Positions 7,901 through 15,752 of a stretch of DNA of 64,000 nt are shown here, piece by piece. Where the stretch lies: assembly GCF_042646385.1 (NCBI RefSeq), contig NZ_JBHRTO010000002.1:434001-498000 (forward strand), read 5' to 3'. Below the pieces are notes generated by a model, which was not told where the DNA came from, did no database searches, and saw nothing but the letters and a program-made list of their open reading frames with translations. Position 1 is the first letter of the stretch, and every line of letters starts with the position of its first letter. This DNA is from Cypionkella sinensis (lineage in GTDB: Bacteria > Pseudomonadota > Alphaproteobacteria > Rhodobacterales > Rhodobacteraceae). The position numbers and the translations under genes are program-made.

Positions 7901-9025
7901 ATGGCGACGAAAAGCAAACCGGCGGTGGCGCATAGCCTTCCGCTGAACCAGATCCTTGATGGTGACTGTATCGAGCGGATGAACGCGCTCCCCGCTGGGT
8001 CGGTAGACCTGATCTTCGCGGACCCCCCCTATAATTTGCAGTTGAAAGGCGATCTGCATCGCCCCGACAACTCCAAGGTCGATGCGGTGGATGACCACTG
8101 GGACCAATTCTCCAGCTTTGCCGCCTACGACAAATTCACCCGTGAATGGCTGGCGGCGGCGAAACGCCTGCTGAAACCGAATGGCGCTATCTGGGTGATT
8201 GGCAGCTATCACAACATCTTCCGCGTCGGCGCTGTGTTGCAGGACCAGGGCTATTGGATGCTGAACGATGTGGTCTGGCGCAAGTCGAACCCGATGCCGA
8301 ACTTTCGCGGCAAACGCCTGACCAACGCGCATGAAACCCTGATCTGGGCCAGTCGCGATGAGGACAGCAAATACACCTTCAACTACGAAGCGCTGAAAGA
8401 ACTCAACGACGGCGTGCAGATGCGCTCGGATTGGGTGCTGCCGATCTGCACCGGGCATGAACGTCTGAAAGACGAGAACGGCGACAAGGCGCATCCGACG
8501 CAAAAGCCGGAATCGCTGCTGCACCGCGTGCTGATCGCCACCACCAACCCCGGCGATGTTGTGCTTGACCCGTTCTTCGGCACCGGCACCACCGGCGCAG
8601 TCGCCAAGATGCTGGGCCGTGATTTCATCGGGATCGAGCGCGAAGAAGCCTACCGCAACGCCGCCGCCGCCCGTATCGCGCGTGTCCGCCGCTTTGATGC
8701 TTCGGCTTTGGAGATCACCGGCTCCAAACGCGCCGAACCGCGCGTGCCGTTCGGCCAAGTGGTCGAGCGTGGCATGCTGCGCCCCGGCGAAGAACTTTAC
8801 TCGGTTGGCAATCGCTTTTCCGCCAAGGTCCGCGCCGATGGCACGTTGGTCGGGCATGAAGTCAAGGGTTCGATCCATCAGGTCGGTGCTGCTTACGAAG
8901 GGGCGCCGTCTTGCAACGGCTGGACCTATTGGCACTTCAAGCGCGATGGCAAGATGATCCCGATCGACATCCTGCGCCAGCAGATCCGTGCTGAAATGGA
9001 AGCCGACCAAGGCCGCCCGCACTAA
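7901..9025 (+). CDS. ccrM: Cell-cycle DNA adenine methyltransferase CcrM (GANTC)
   Basis: A 374-residue beta-class N6-adenine methyltransferase: DPPY at 41-44 precedes the SAM-binding motif FFGTGTTG at 225-232. The C-terminal extension after about residue 265 ('GQVVERGMLRPGEELYS', then 'GSIHQVGA...CNGWTYWHF') is the DNA-binding domain typical of CcrM. The protein methylates GANTC and couples replication to transcription in alphaproteobacteria. AGAGG precedes the ATG. There is no restriction partner gene, so it is a solitary methyltransferase. Regulation by its own target sites and possibly DnaA is suggested by the upstream region. Confidence 0.96.
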   Translation: MATKSKPAVAHSLPLNQILDGDCIERMNALPAGSVDLIFADPPYNLQLKGDLHRPDNSKVDAVDDHWDQFSSFAAYDKFTREWLAAAKRLLKPNGAIWVIGSYHNIFRVGAVLQDQGYWMLNDVVWRKSNPMPNFRGKRLTNAHETLIWASRDEDSKYTFNYEALKELNDGVQMRSDWVLPICTGHERLKDENGDKAHPTQKPESLLHRVLIATTNPGDVVLDPFFGTGTTGAVAKMLGRDFIGIEREEAYRNAAAARIARVRRFDASALEITGSKRAEPRVPFGQVVERGMLRPGEELYSVGNRFSAKVRADGTLVGHEVKGSIHQVGAAYEGAPSCNGWTYWHFKRDGKMIPIDILRQQIRAEMEADQGRPH

Positions 9026-9081
9026 GGCAACCCACACGTTTACCGAACGCCTGTGTCACGGTTCCGCCCATGACACCACTG

Positions 9082-9112
9082 CCCCAGCACGCGTGTCGTG
9101 CTGGGGTTTTTT
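9082..9112 (+). terminator. Rho-independent terminator of ccrM
   Basis: CCCCAGCAC (9082-9090) pairs with GTGCTGGGG (9098-9106) around a 7-nt loop, followed by six T (9107-9112). It lies 57 nt after the ccrM stop codon. Confidence 0.93.
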
Positions 9113-9175
9113 GGTTAGGTGATCGGCGAAAGCTGCGCTAGTCTGATCGGATTAAGCGCAAATCCATTGGTCCTC

Positions 9176-10231
9176 ATGCAGCCCGATCTGCCCAGCCTGA
9201 TCCGCAGTTGCCAAGCCGAGGAAGCGGCTTTGTCCGCGATTTTCGCTGACATCGCGGCGGTATTCGTGCCGCCTTACACCCCGAAAATCCGCGCCCGGAT
9301 TGCCAGTTTGCTGACCCATGCCGAGGCGCATCGGCTTGCCCTGCAACGCGCGCACAGCCTGCATCTGCACAGCCCCGAGCTGCGGGCGCTGCCGATGCAC
9401 GCCCCGGCGCGGCAGTTTTTCGATGCTGTGCTGCGGCATCTGCGGCTTTACCCTGCGGCCCTTGCCCGCCTGAACGCCGCGCTGCGCCAACGCTTGCCGC
9501 TGTTTCCTGCAGACGCGCCCCCCTATAGCCCTGCCGCGCAGATGTTGGCGCTGCATGCCCGCACATGGGACAGAATGCACGCGCATCTTAGCCCGCAAGT
9601 GCCGAACATCTATCACGACACCCCCGGCCACCATGGCGACTTGCCCTATCCCAGCACCGATTTCTTACGCTACTCCATGGCCGCGCGCCGGATTTGCCTT
9701 GCGATGGACAAGCCCGATCCTTCGTTTCTGGATGTGGGTTGCGGCATCGGGTTGAAGGCATTTCAGGCCGCCGAAATGTTCGCGCAAGTTGATGGTCTGG
9801 AGTATGAGGCAGCCCATGCCGCCATTGGACAGACGATGATGCAGCGTGGTGGGTGGCCACATGCGCGGATTTTTCAGGCCGATGCGCTGACGTTTGACCG
9901 CTACGGCGACTATGATGTGCTTTACGTCTACAAGCCGATGTATGGCGACGCCCTGCACGAGATGGAGGCGCGGCTGATCGGGCAGGCGCGCCCCGGCACA
10001 TTGATGATCGCGCCCTATACCGATTTCACCACAAGGTTTGAGACCTTGGGCTGCACCCGGATCGAAGGCTTTCTCTATAGCATCCGGCCGCCGAAATCGC
10101 TGCCCGCCACGCTGAAACGTGCCTTGCATGTCGGCTGTTGTTTGCCCGCCCGGCCCAAGAATGGCTATGCCGAAGATGGCTTTCTGGCACCGCTGCATCT
10201 GGCGTTGCGGCGCTGGGGACATGGCGATTAA
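9176..10231 (+). CDS. SAM-dependent methyltransferase-like protein
   Basis: A protein of about 351 residues with a class I methyltransferase signature, 'FLDVGCGIGLKAFQAAEMF', in its second half, followed by an acidic strand end ('DGLEYEA') and 'QADALTFDRYGDYDVLYVYKP'. The N-terminal 180 residues are helical, rich in Leu, Ala and Arg, and unassigned. The C-terminus contains two adjacent cysteines ('HVGCCLPARPK'). The start is uncertain: I prefer the ATG at 9176, because the GTG at 9119 lies only 7 nt after the ccrM terminator. The substrate is unknown. The gene stands alone between ccrM and a convergent alkB-like gene. Confidence 0.75.
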   Translation: MQPDLPSLIRSCQAEEAALSAIFADIAAVFVPPYTPKIRARIASLLTHAEAHRLALQRAHSLHLHSPELRALPMHAPARQFFDAVLRHLRLYPAALARLNAALRQRLPLFPADAPPYSPAAQMLALHARTWDRMHAHLSPQVPNIYHDTPGHHGDLPYPSTDFLRYSMAARRICLAMDKPDPSFLDVGCGIGLKAFQAAEMFAQVDGLEYEAAHAAIGQTMMQRGGWPHARIFQADALTFDRYGDYDVLYVYKPMYGDALHEMEARLIGQARPGTLMIAPYTDFTTRFETLGCTRIEGFLYSIRPPKSLPATLKRALHVGCCLPARPKNGYAEDGFLAPLHLALRRWGHGD

Positions 10232-10260
10232 AAACGCTCTGGCAAGGGGGCTTTTCTGAT

Positions 10261-10325
10261 CTTCCCATCTGGGAATGACTTGTGCCAAGAGGCCAGAATT
10301 TTGGGTTTTTCCACAACATGTTGTG
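10261..10325. repeat. Two-part 65-bp intergenic element, copy 1
   Basis: The left part, 10261-10284, contains the palindrome TTCCCATCTGGGAA followed by TGACTTGTG. The right part, 10308-10325, is TTTCCACAACATGTTGTG, a perfect 14-bp palindrome at 10312-10325. Both parts recur identically at 37885-37949 with the same 23-nt spacing, while the 23-nt centres differ. CACAA of the right part can pair either with TTGTG of the left part or with its own downstream TTGTG, so two alternative folds exist. Five T follow here (10326-10330), so this copy may also terminate the methyltransferase transcript. It lies between convergent genes. Confidence 0.85.
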
Positions 10326-10355
10326 TTTTTCGGCCTAAAAGCCGCGCAGATCAGC

Positions 10356-11507
10356 CTAAACCGGCGCGCCCTTGGGATCGGGATTCAGGCCTTTGTTATA
10401 GCCGTGCCAATCGGTGATATCGGGGTAATACTGCGCCCGCCATGCCTTGACGCGGCGGTTCATCAGGCGCTTCCACAGCGGCGGCACCATCGCCGCCATC
10501 GTCATCACCGGATAGCCATGGGGCAGTTGCGGCGCATCCTCGGCACTGTAGGTTTGCAGCAGGGGAAAGCGGCGATCGGGTTTGTAGTGGTGATCGGAAT
10601 GGCGCTGCAGGTTGATCAGCAGCCAGTTTGACGCCCGGTGCGAGGCGTTCCAACTGTGGCGCGGCAGCACATGCTCATAGCGGCCTTCGCCCAGATAGCG
10701 CCGGGTCAGGCCGTAATGTTCGATGTAGTTCACCAGTTCCAACTGCCAGACGGCGACCCATGCCTGCCATAGAAACAGCCCCAGCCCGACCCAGCCACCC
10801 AAAATCAGCGCCAGCAGCAGCATCGCGCCCTGCAAGCCCCAGTAGCGCCAATAGGGGCTGGATTTATCCAAGGGTTTCAGCCCCTTGCGCGCCAGCATCG
10901 CGGCTTCGGCCTTCCAAGCCGAACGGTGACATTCCACCAGAACGCGCGGAAAGAACCGATGGAAGCCTTCGTTATAGCGCGCTGTCACCGGATCGCGCGG
11001 CGTGCCGACATAGAGGTGATGCACGCGCAGATGTTCTGACCGGAAATGGCTGTACAGCACCGATGCCAGCAGCAGATCGGCCAGCAGCCGCTCCCACGCC
11101 GGTTTCTGGTGCATCAATTCGTGGGCGTAATTGATCCCGATGGTGCCAGACACCACGCCCATGCCGAAAAACAGCCCGATCTTTTCCGCCGTGCCCAGAT
11201 CTGCCGCCTGCGGCACATACCACAGCATCCAGCACAGCAAGGTAAACTGCGCCGGAAACCAGATCAGTGTGACAAGACGGTAGTATTTCAGCCCACTTTC
11301 GGGGGTTTCGAGATCGGCGTTATCCTCATTCCGCCCGGCGACCGCATCGAGCAGCGAGAACATGCCCCAAGCGTAGAGTGGCAGCGCCAGAACGCTCCAC
11401 GCGCCGATCAAAGTGCAGGCCACCGCGACCGGGATCATCAGAAGTGACAGCCAGAACGGCAAAGCGTTTTGCAGGCGTTGCACTTCGGCGGCGGGAATAA
11501 CTGACAT
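10356..11507 (-). CDS. AlkB-type alkane 1-monooxygenase / membrane fatty acid hydroxylase family
   Basis: A 383-residue integral membrane di-iron enzyme. The eight-histidine set of the AlkB family is visible: HELMH (129-133), EHLRVHH (158-164) and LQRHSDHH (300-307), plus the family motif NYIEHYG (260-266). Six hydrophobic segments are expected. The reaction would be terminal hydroxylation of an alkane or another hydrophobic chain using electrons from rubredoxin. No rubredoxin or rubredoxin reductase gene is nearby, so the true substrate and electron donor are open. The start at 11507 is chosen with GAGGG upstream. mutY lies 44 bp upstream on the same strand. Confidence 0.88.
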   Translation of the reverse strand: MSVIPAAEVQRLQNALPFWLSLLMIPVAVACTLIGAWSVLALPLYAWGMFSLLDAVAGRNEDNADLETPESGLKYYRLVTLIWFPAQFTLLCWMLWYVPQAADLGTAEKIGLFFGMGVVSGTIGINYAHELMHQKPAWERLLADLLLASVLYSHFRSEHLRVHHLYVGTPRDPVTARYNEGFHRFFPRVLVECHRSAWKAEAAMLARKGLKPLDKSSPYWRYWGLQGAMLLLALILGGWVGLGLFLWQAWVAVWQLELVNYIEHYGLTRRYLGEGRYEHVLPRHSWNASHRASNWLLINLQRHSDHHYKPDRRFPLLQTYSAEDAPQLPHGYPVMTMAAMVPPLWKRLMNRRVKAWRAQYYPDITDWHGYNKGLNPDPKGAPV

Positions 11508-11551
11508 GACGGCCCTCTTTTGCGGGCAGTCTAGCGCAAATTCCATCCCGC

Positions 11552-12586
11552 TCAACGTGGCGTTTTGTCAGGAAACGCAAGGTCATAGGCCTTGCGCATC
11601 AGGGTTGGCAGATCATCGGGGTTCAGGGGCATGTATTCACCTCGCTGCGGGTTGGCCGTGGTTGAGGCCAGCATCACCTGCAAGACTAAGTGAAAATGTG
11701 TGAAGGTATGCTTAACCGCGCCCAGATTGCGCCAATCAGACTCAAACGGCGCGCCATGGGTGGTGCCATCCCAGCCATCACTGGGGAAGGCGAGCATCCC
11801 GCCCAACAGGCCGCGCTCGGCCCGCCGCTCCAGCAAGACCTGATCGCCGCGCCGCGCCACCCAAGCCACGCCCTGCCGCACGGGCTTTTCGGGCTTGGCC
11901 AGTTTGCGCGGCAATTCCGCAGCAATGCCAAGGCGTTGTGCAGCGCACAGGCCCAGCAGAGGGCAGATGCCGCAGGCCGGTTTGCGCGGGGTGCAGATGG
12001 TCGCGCCCAGATCCATCACGGCTTGGGCATAATCGCCGGGGCGCTGGTCGGGCGTGACGGTTGCGGCAAGCCGCACCAGTTCGGGCTTGGCGGTGGGCAA
12101 GGGCGTTTCCAGCGCAAACAGCCGTGCCATCACACGCTCGACATTGCCATCGACCACCACCGCAGGCTCGTCATGGCAGATCGCCGCCACCGCTGCTGCC
12201 GTATAGGGCCCGACCCCCGGCAGGGCGCGCATCCCCGCCGCCGTATCCGGGAAAACCCCGCCATGATGGCGCACCACAGCGCGCGCGCAGGCCAGCAGGT
12301 TGCGGGCGCGGGCGTAATAGCCAAGACCCGCCCATTCGGCCATCACCTCGGCATCCGGGGCGGCGGCCAGATCGGCAACCGTGGGCCAGCGCGAGGTAAA
12401 GCGTTGGAAATACGCCGTTACGGCCGCCACGGTGGTTTGCTGCAACATCACCTCCGACATCCAGACCCGGTAGGGATCCGGGCGCATACCCGCAGCTTTC
12501 GCGGCAGGCGGCACGCGCCATGGCATCACCCGCGCGGCGGCATCATACCATTCCAGCAAGCGCTGGCTCACCTCTGCGTCACGCAA
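11552..12586 (-). CDS. mutY: A/G-specific adenine DNA glycosylase MutY
   Basis: A 344-residue base-excision repair enzyme that removes adenine opposite 8-oxoguanine. Visible features: the catalytic region 'WMSEVMLQQTTV', the helix-hairpin-helix 'ALPGVGPYTAAAV', the iron-sulfur cluster cysteines in 'CTPRKPACGICPLLGLC' (C-x6-C-x2-C-x5-C), and a C-terminal NUDIX-like recognition domain with 'ERRAERGLLGGMLAFP'. The start is a TTG at 12586 with AGGGG 7 nt upstream. It is divergent from the DciA-like gene (81 bp between starts). Confidence 0.95.
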   Translation of the reverse strand: MRDAEVSQRLLEWYDAAARVMPWRVPPAAKAAGMRPDPYRVWMSEVMLQQTTVAAVTAYFQRFTSRWPTVADLAAAPDAEVMAEWAGLGYYARARNLLACARAVVRHHGGVFPDTAAGMRALPGVGPYTAAAVAAICHDEPAVVVDGNVERVMARLFALETPLPTAKPELVRLAATVTPDQRPGDYAQAVMDLGATICTPRKPACGICPLLGLCAAQRLGIAAELPRKLAKPEKPVRQGVAWVARRGDQVLLERRAERGLLGGMLAFPSDGWDGTTHGAPFESDWRNLGAVKHTFTHFHLVLQVMLASTTANPQRGEYMPLNPDDLPTLMRKAYDLAFPDKTPR

Positions 12587-12667
12587 TCTTTATCCCCTTA
12601 CCGCCCGCGCCCCTTGGCGAAGCCGCACCCTTGCCGTTAGAATAGCCCGAACCACGGATAGGACCAG

Positions 12668-13201
12668 ATGGCCCGCACGACCAGCCCACTTCCCTCTGCC
12701 AAACCACGGATGCGGGGTTTTGAAGCCACATCGGGGCTGTTGAAGGATCAGATCCGCAAGGTGGGCGAATCGCGCGGCTTTGCCATTGCACGGTTGTTGA
12801 CCCATTGGCCCGAGATTGCGGGTGACGAGATGGCGCAAATCACCCGCCCGGTGAAGGTGGGCTATGGCCGCGAAGGCATGGGCGCGTCACTGACGCTGCT
12901 GACCACCGGGCCGAACGCGCCAATGGTTGAGATGCAGAAGGAAAAACTGCGCGAGCGGGTGAACGCCGTCTATGGCTATGCCGCGATCTCTCGCATCCTG
13001 ATCACCCAGACCGCCGCCACCGGCTTTGCCGAGGGGCAGGCGAGCTTTACCCACAAACCCAAAGCCCCGCCCGCGCCGGACCCGGCCATTCTGGCCGAAG
13101 CCGCACGCACGGCGGCACCGATAAAGAACGACGATCTGCGCCAAGCGCTTGAAACCTTGGCGCAAAACATCCTAAATCGCCGCAAATCCAAGGAAGGCTG
13201 A
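12668..13201 (+). CDS. DUF721 / DciA-like protein
   Basis: A 177-residue protein of the DUF721 family, which includes DciA, the ancestral loader or operator of the DnaB helicase. The conserved N-terminal domain (about 20-115, 'HWPEIAGDEMAQITRPVKV' and following strands) is present. The C-terminal third is Ala/Pro-rich and probably disordered. AGGA precedes the ATG. The DsbA-like gene begins 3 nt after the stop, so they form an operon. A role in replication initiation is inferred from the family, not from the context. Confidence 0.82.
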   Translation: MARTTSPLPSAKPRMRGFEATSGLLKDQIRKVGESRGFAIARLLTHWPEIAGDEMAQITRPVKVGYGREGMGASLTLLTTGPNAPMVEMQKEKLRERVNAVYGYAAISRILITQTAATGFAEGQASFTHKPKAPPAPDPAILAEAARTAAPIKNDDLRQALETLAQNILNRRKSKEG

Positions 13202-13204
13202 CCT

Positions 13205-13864
13205 ATGGCTAAAACCCGCGCAACCACCGCCGCTCTGGCCTTGATTATGGGCCTTGGCCTGACCCAAGCCTTTGCGCAAACCACCACAACCACCGAGGCC
13301 CCGGCAGCGCCCGCCGCCCCGGCCGCCATCGACCCGGCCACCATCCAAGACTATGGCGTCGGCCAGATGGACGCCAAGGTGAAGATTGTCGAATACCTTT
13401 CGTTCACCTGCCCGCATTGCGCTGCGTTTCACTCTGAGGTCTATCCGCAACTGAAGGCGGATTACATCGACACTGGCAAGGTGCGGTTGGAGTATCACGA
13501 GGTTTACTTTGACCGCTACGGATTGTGGGCGGCGATGATGGCGCGCTGCGGCGGAGAGATGCGCTATATGGGCATCACCGACATCATCCTTGACACGCAA
13601 AAGGACTGGGCGGCCTCGGATGATCCGAATGCGGTGGTGGAAAACCTGAAGAAAATCGGCCGCACGGCGGGGATGGATGACAAGACGCTTGACGCCTGCA
13701 TGAAAGACGCCCCGATGGCGGAGGCTTTGGTCAAGCACTTTGAAACCAACATGGCCGCCGACAAGATCGAAGGCACGCCCACCTTCATCATCAACGGGAC
13801 CAAGCATGCGAACATGGCCTATGATGATCTGAAGGCCGTGATTGACGCGGAACTGGCCAAGTAA
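13205..13864 (+). CDS. DsbA-family periplasmic thiol:disulfide oxidoreductase
   Basis: A 219-residue exported thioredoxin-fold protein. The signal peptide spans about 1-24 (ending QAFA). A Thr/Ala/Pro-rich linker follows (25-44), then the active site CPHC at 69-72 in 'FTCPHCAAFHSEVYPQL' and the cis-proline loop 'GTPTFI'. CPHC is the DsbA/DsbG-type redox motif, so it should catalyse disulfide formation in the periplasm. The stop codon overlaps the next ATG by one base (TAATG), coupling it to the CoA-transferase gene, though the functional link is unclear. Confidence 0.92.
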   Translation: MAKTRATTAALALIMGLGLTQAFAQTTTTTEAPAAPAAPAAIDPATIQDYGVGQMDAKVKIVEYLSFTCPHCAAFHSEVYPQLKADYIDTGKVRLEYHEVYFDRYGLWAAMMARCGGEMRYMGITDIILDTQKDWAASDDPNAVVENLKKIGRTAGMDDKTLDACMKDAPMAEALVKHFETNMAADKIEGTPTFIINGTKHANMAYDDLKAVIDAELAK

Positions 13865-14976
13865 TGACCCCACTCGCGGGCGTCAAAGTTGTTGAACTGG
13901 CGCGGATTCTGGCTGGCCCCTGGGCTGGCCAGACCCTTGCCGACCTTGGTGCCGATGTGATCAAGGTTGAAGCGCCGGAAGGCGATGACACCCGCCGTTG
14001 GGGGCCGCCGTTCATTGAACGTGATGGCGACAAATCCGCCGCCTATTTCTACGCCACCAATCGCGGCAAACGCAGTATCACCTGCGATTTCCGCACGCCC
14101 GAGGGGCAGGAAACCGTTCGCAAGCTGATCGCCGATGCCGATGTGCTGATCGAGAATTTCAAGGTCGGGGGATTGGCGAAATACGGGCTGGACTATGCCA
14201 GCCTGGCCAAGATCAACCCGCGGCTGGTCTATTGCTCGGTCACGGGCTTTGGTCAGACCGGCCCCTATGCCCACCGCGCCGGCTATGATTTCATCATTCA
14301 GGGCATGGCCGGCCTGATGTCTGTGACTGGCGAACCCGACGGCCAGCCGCAAAAGGTCGGCGTCGCGGTGACGGATGTGTTCACCGGGGTGTATTCCGCC
14401 ACCGCCATTCTCGCAGCATTGCTGCAACGCGCCCGCACCGGGCTTGGCCAGCATATTGACATGTCGCTGCTGGACGTGGCGACCTCGATCATGGCGAACC
14501 AGTCGATGAATTACCTGGTGTCAGGCAAGCCGCCGGGGATGATGGGCAACGCCCACCCCAACCTTGCGCCTTACGCCGTGTTCGATTGCGCCGATGGCTG
14601 GATCATTCTGGCCACCGGCAATGATGGCCAATACCGCCGGTTGTGCGGGATTTTGGGGCTGGAGGATATGGCCGAGGCCCCGGCGTTTCTGACCAACGCC
14701 GACCGTATTGCCAACCGGGTGGAGATGACCGCGCGGATTACGGCGGCCACGAAAACCTGGACCAAGGCCGCGCTTCTGGCCGCGTGTGAGGCCGAAGGTG
14801 TGCCCGCAGGCCCGATCAACTCCCTCGATGAAGTCTTTGCCGACCCACAAGTCATCGCCCGCGGCCTGCAAATTGCGCCTGATGGCCTGCCGGGTGTGCG
14901 TTCGCCGATGACCTTTTCGGGCGCGGAATTGTCGCTGGACCGCCCCGCCCCGAAACTGGGCGAGCATAACCCATAG
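13864..14976 (+). CDS. CaiB/BaiF-family CoA-transferase
   Basis: A 370-residue family III CoA-transferase. The N-terminal motif 'VKVVELARILAGPWAGQTLADLGADVIKVE' and the segment 'ENFKVGGLAKYGLDY' are diagnostic. The catalytic aspartate is expected in 'GQHIDMSLLDVATS'. The enzyme moves CoA between carboxylic acids. The acid cannot be deduced, and no pathway genes flank it. Translation is coupled to the DsbA-like gene by a one-base overlap. A hairpin begins on the next base after the stop codon. Confidence 0.9.
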   Translation: MTPLAGVKVVELARILAGPWAGQTLADLGADVIKVEAPEGDDTRRWGPPFIERDGDKSAAYFYATNRGKRSITCDFRTPEGQETVRKLIADADVLIENFKVGGLAKYGLDYASLAKINPRLVYCSVTGFGQTGPYAHRAGYDFIIQGMAGLMSVTGEPDGQPQKVGVAVTDVFTGVYSATAILAALLQRARTGLGQHIDMSLLDVATSIMANQSMNYLVSGKPPGMMGNAHPNLAPYAVFDCADGWIILATGNDGQYRRLCGILGLEDMAEAPAFLTNADRIANRVEMTARITAATKTWTKAALLAACEAEGVPAGPINSLDEVFADPQVIARGLQIAPDGLPGVRSPMTFSGAELSLDRPAPKLGEHNP

Positions 14977-14996
14977 GGTGCGTGATTTCACGCACC
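14977..14996. terminator. Perfect palindrome directly after the CoA-transferase stop
   Basis: GGTGCGTGA (14977-14985) and TCACGCACC (14988-14996) form a 9-bp stem beginning on the first base after the TAG stop. No T-run follows. The same palindrome, with one G-T pair, lies behind the winged-helix gene at 5387-5405, so it is a repeated 3'-end element. Confidence 0.65.
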
Positions 14997-15310
14997 ATCC
15001 CCTTGCCGCCGGCGCAACACAGGGCAGCGCCTGACCGCCGGGAGGGCGAGCCACAGAACTTCTAGGCACTTTATGCCTCAACCTCCTCCCCCGAATTTCT
15101 GCTCAAGACAGCGCAAAAGCGCCCGCCCGAGGGGGGTGATGAGCGATCAGAAATCCTCCAATGGAGGATTTCCGCGAAGAACGCCCGGCCCGTGGCCGGG
15201 CCGGGAGGCGGGCGCTGCCCGGCGGCGCTAAAGCGCCTTGATTCCGGGCGGGAGATTTGCGTGAGAGGTGGTGCAGGAGAATCCCATAGGGGCGAGAGTT
15301 TTAGAGCAAT
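14997..15310. other. Hairpin-rich spacer without a gene
   Basis: I see no credible gene here. The stretch holds several inverted repeats. GAAATCCTCCA/TGGAGGATTTC (15150-15160 and 15162-15172) is an 11-bp perfect palindrome. GCCCGGCC-CGT-GGCCGGGC follows shortly after. Smaller GC-rich stems flank both. This resembles a palindromic repeat cluster or decayed mobile sequence rather than a promoter region. Confidence 0.6.
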
Positions 15311-15715
15311 TTATTCCGAACAACTAACGGCAAAGCTATCTACATATGGTTGATGTATTTGATCTGAAACCAAGGATTTACTGTTCTCAACAAAGGTCGT
15401 CACGGAAAGAGATGTGAACCCATTAGCCTTTCTAATAAGGTAGTGCTCCGTGGTGAAACCATCTTCGCGCTGAAATACACGTTCACAAAGATAGCCTACG
15501 TCGGCGTCATTACGAAATTGACCACACTTTACTTCAACAAACGCCGGGGAACCATCATATGCGTTGTATATGTAAGCCCCTTTGTCGCCGTCAATCACCA
15601 GTTGTTGCTCAGTTTTGTCCGGGTCTGATCCTATACGTTTACAAGTAATCTCAGCCTTTGATGGTGAAGCTACTGCCAAGGTCGTTGTAAACGCGATCAG
15701 CATTAGTTCCTTCAA
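15311..15715 (-). CDS. AT-rich orphan gene for a small secreted protein
   Basis: I do not recognise this 134-residue protein. A short signal peptide (about 1-21, ending SPSKA) precedes a mature part with four cysteines ('EITCKRIG', 'VEVKCGQF', 'YLCERVF', 'VSCSE'), consistent with two disulfides. The start is probably the TTG at 15715 (AGGAG 6 nt upstream). The ATG four codons later, with its own AAGGA, is an alternative. Base composition and codon choice are visibly AT-richer than every neighbour (TAT, TTT and AAA are common), pointing to recent acquisition. Confidence 0.65.
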   Translation of the reverse strand: MKELMLIAFTTTLAVASPSKAEITCKRIGSDPDKTEQQLVIDGDKGAYIYNAYDGSPAFVEVKCGQFRNDADVGYLCERVFQREDGFTTEHYLIRKANGFTSLSVTTFVENSKSLVSDQIHQPYVDSFAVSCSE

Positions 15716-15752
15716 AAGAATCTCCTATATTGAGTCAGGTGTAATACCCCTC

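Noticed and set aside
9119..9175. A GTG start for the methyltransferase at 9119
   Set aside because: It is only 7 nt after the T-run of the ccrM terminator, leaving no room for a promoter or ribosome binding site.
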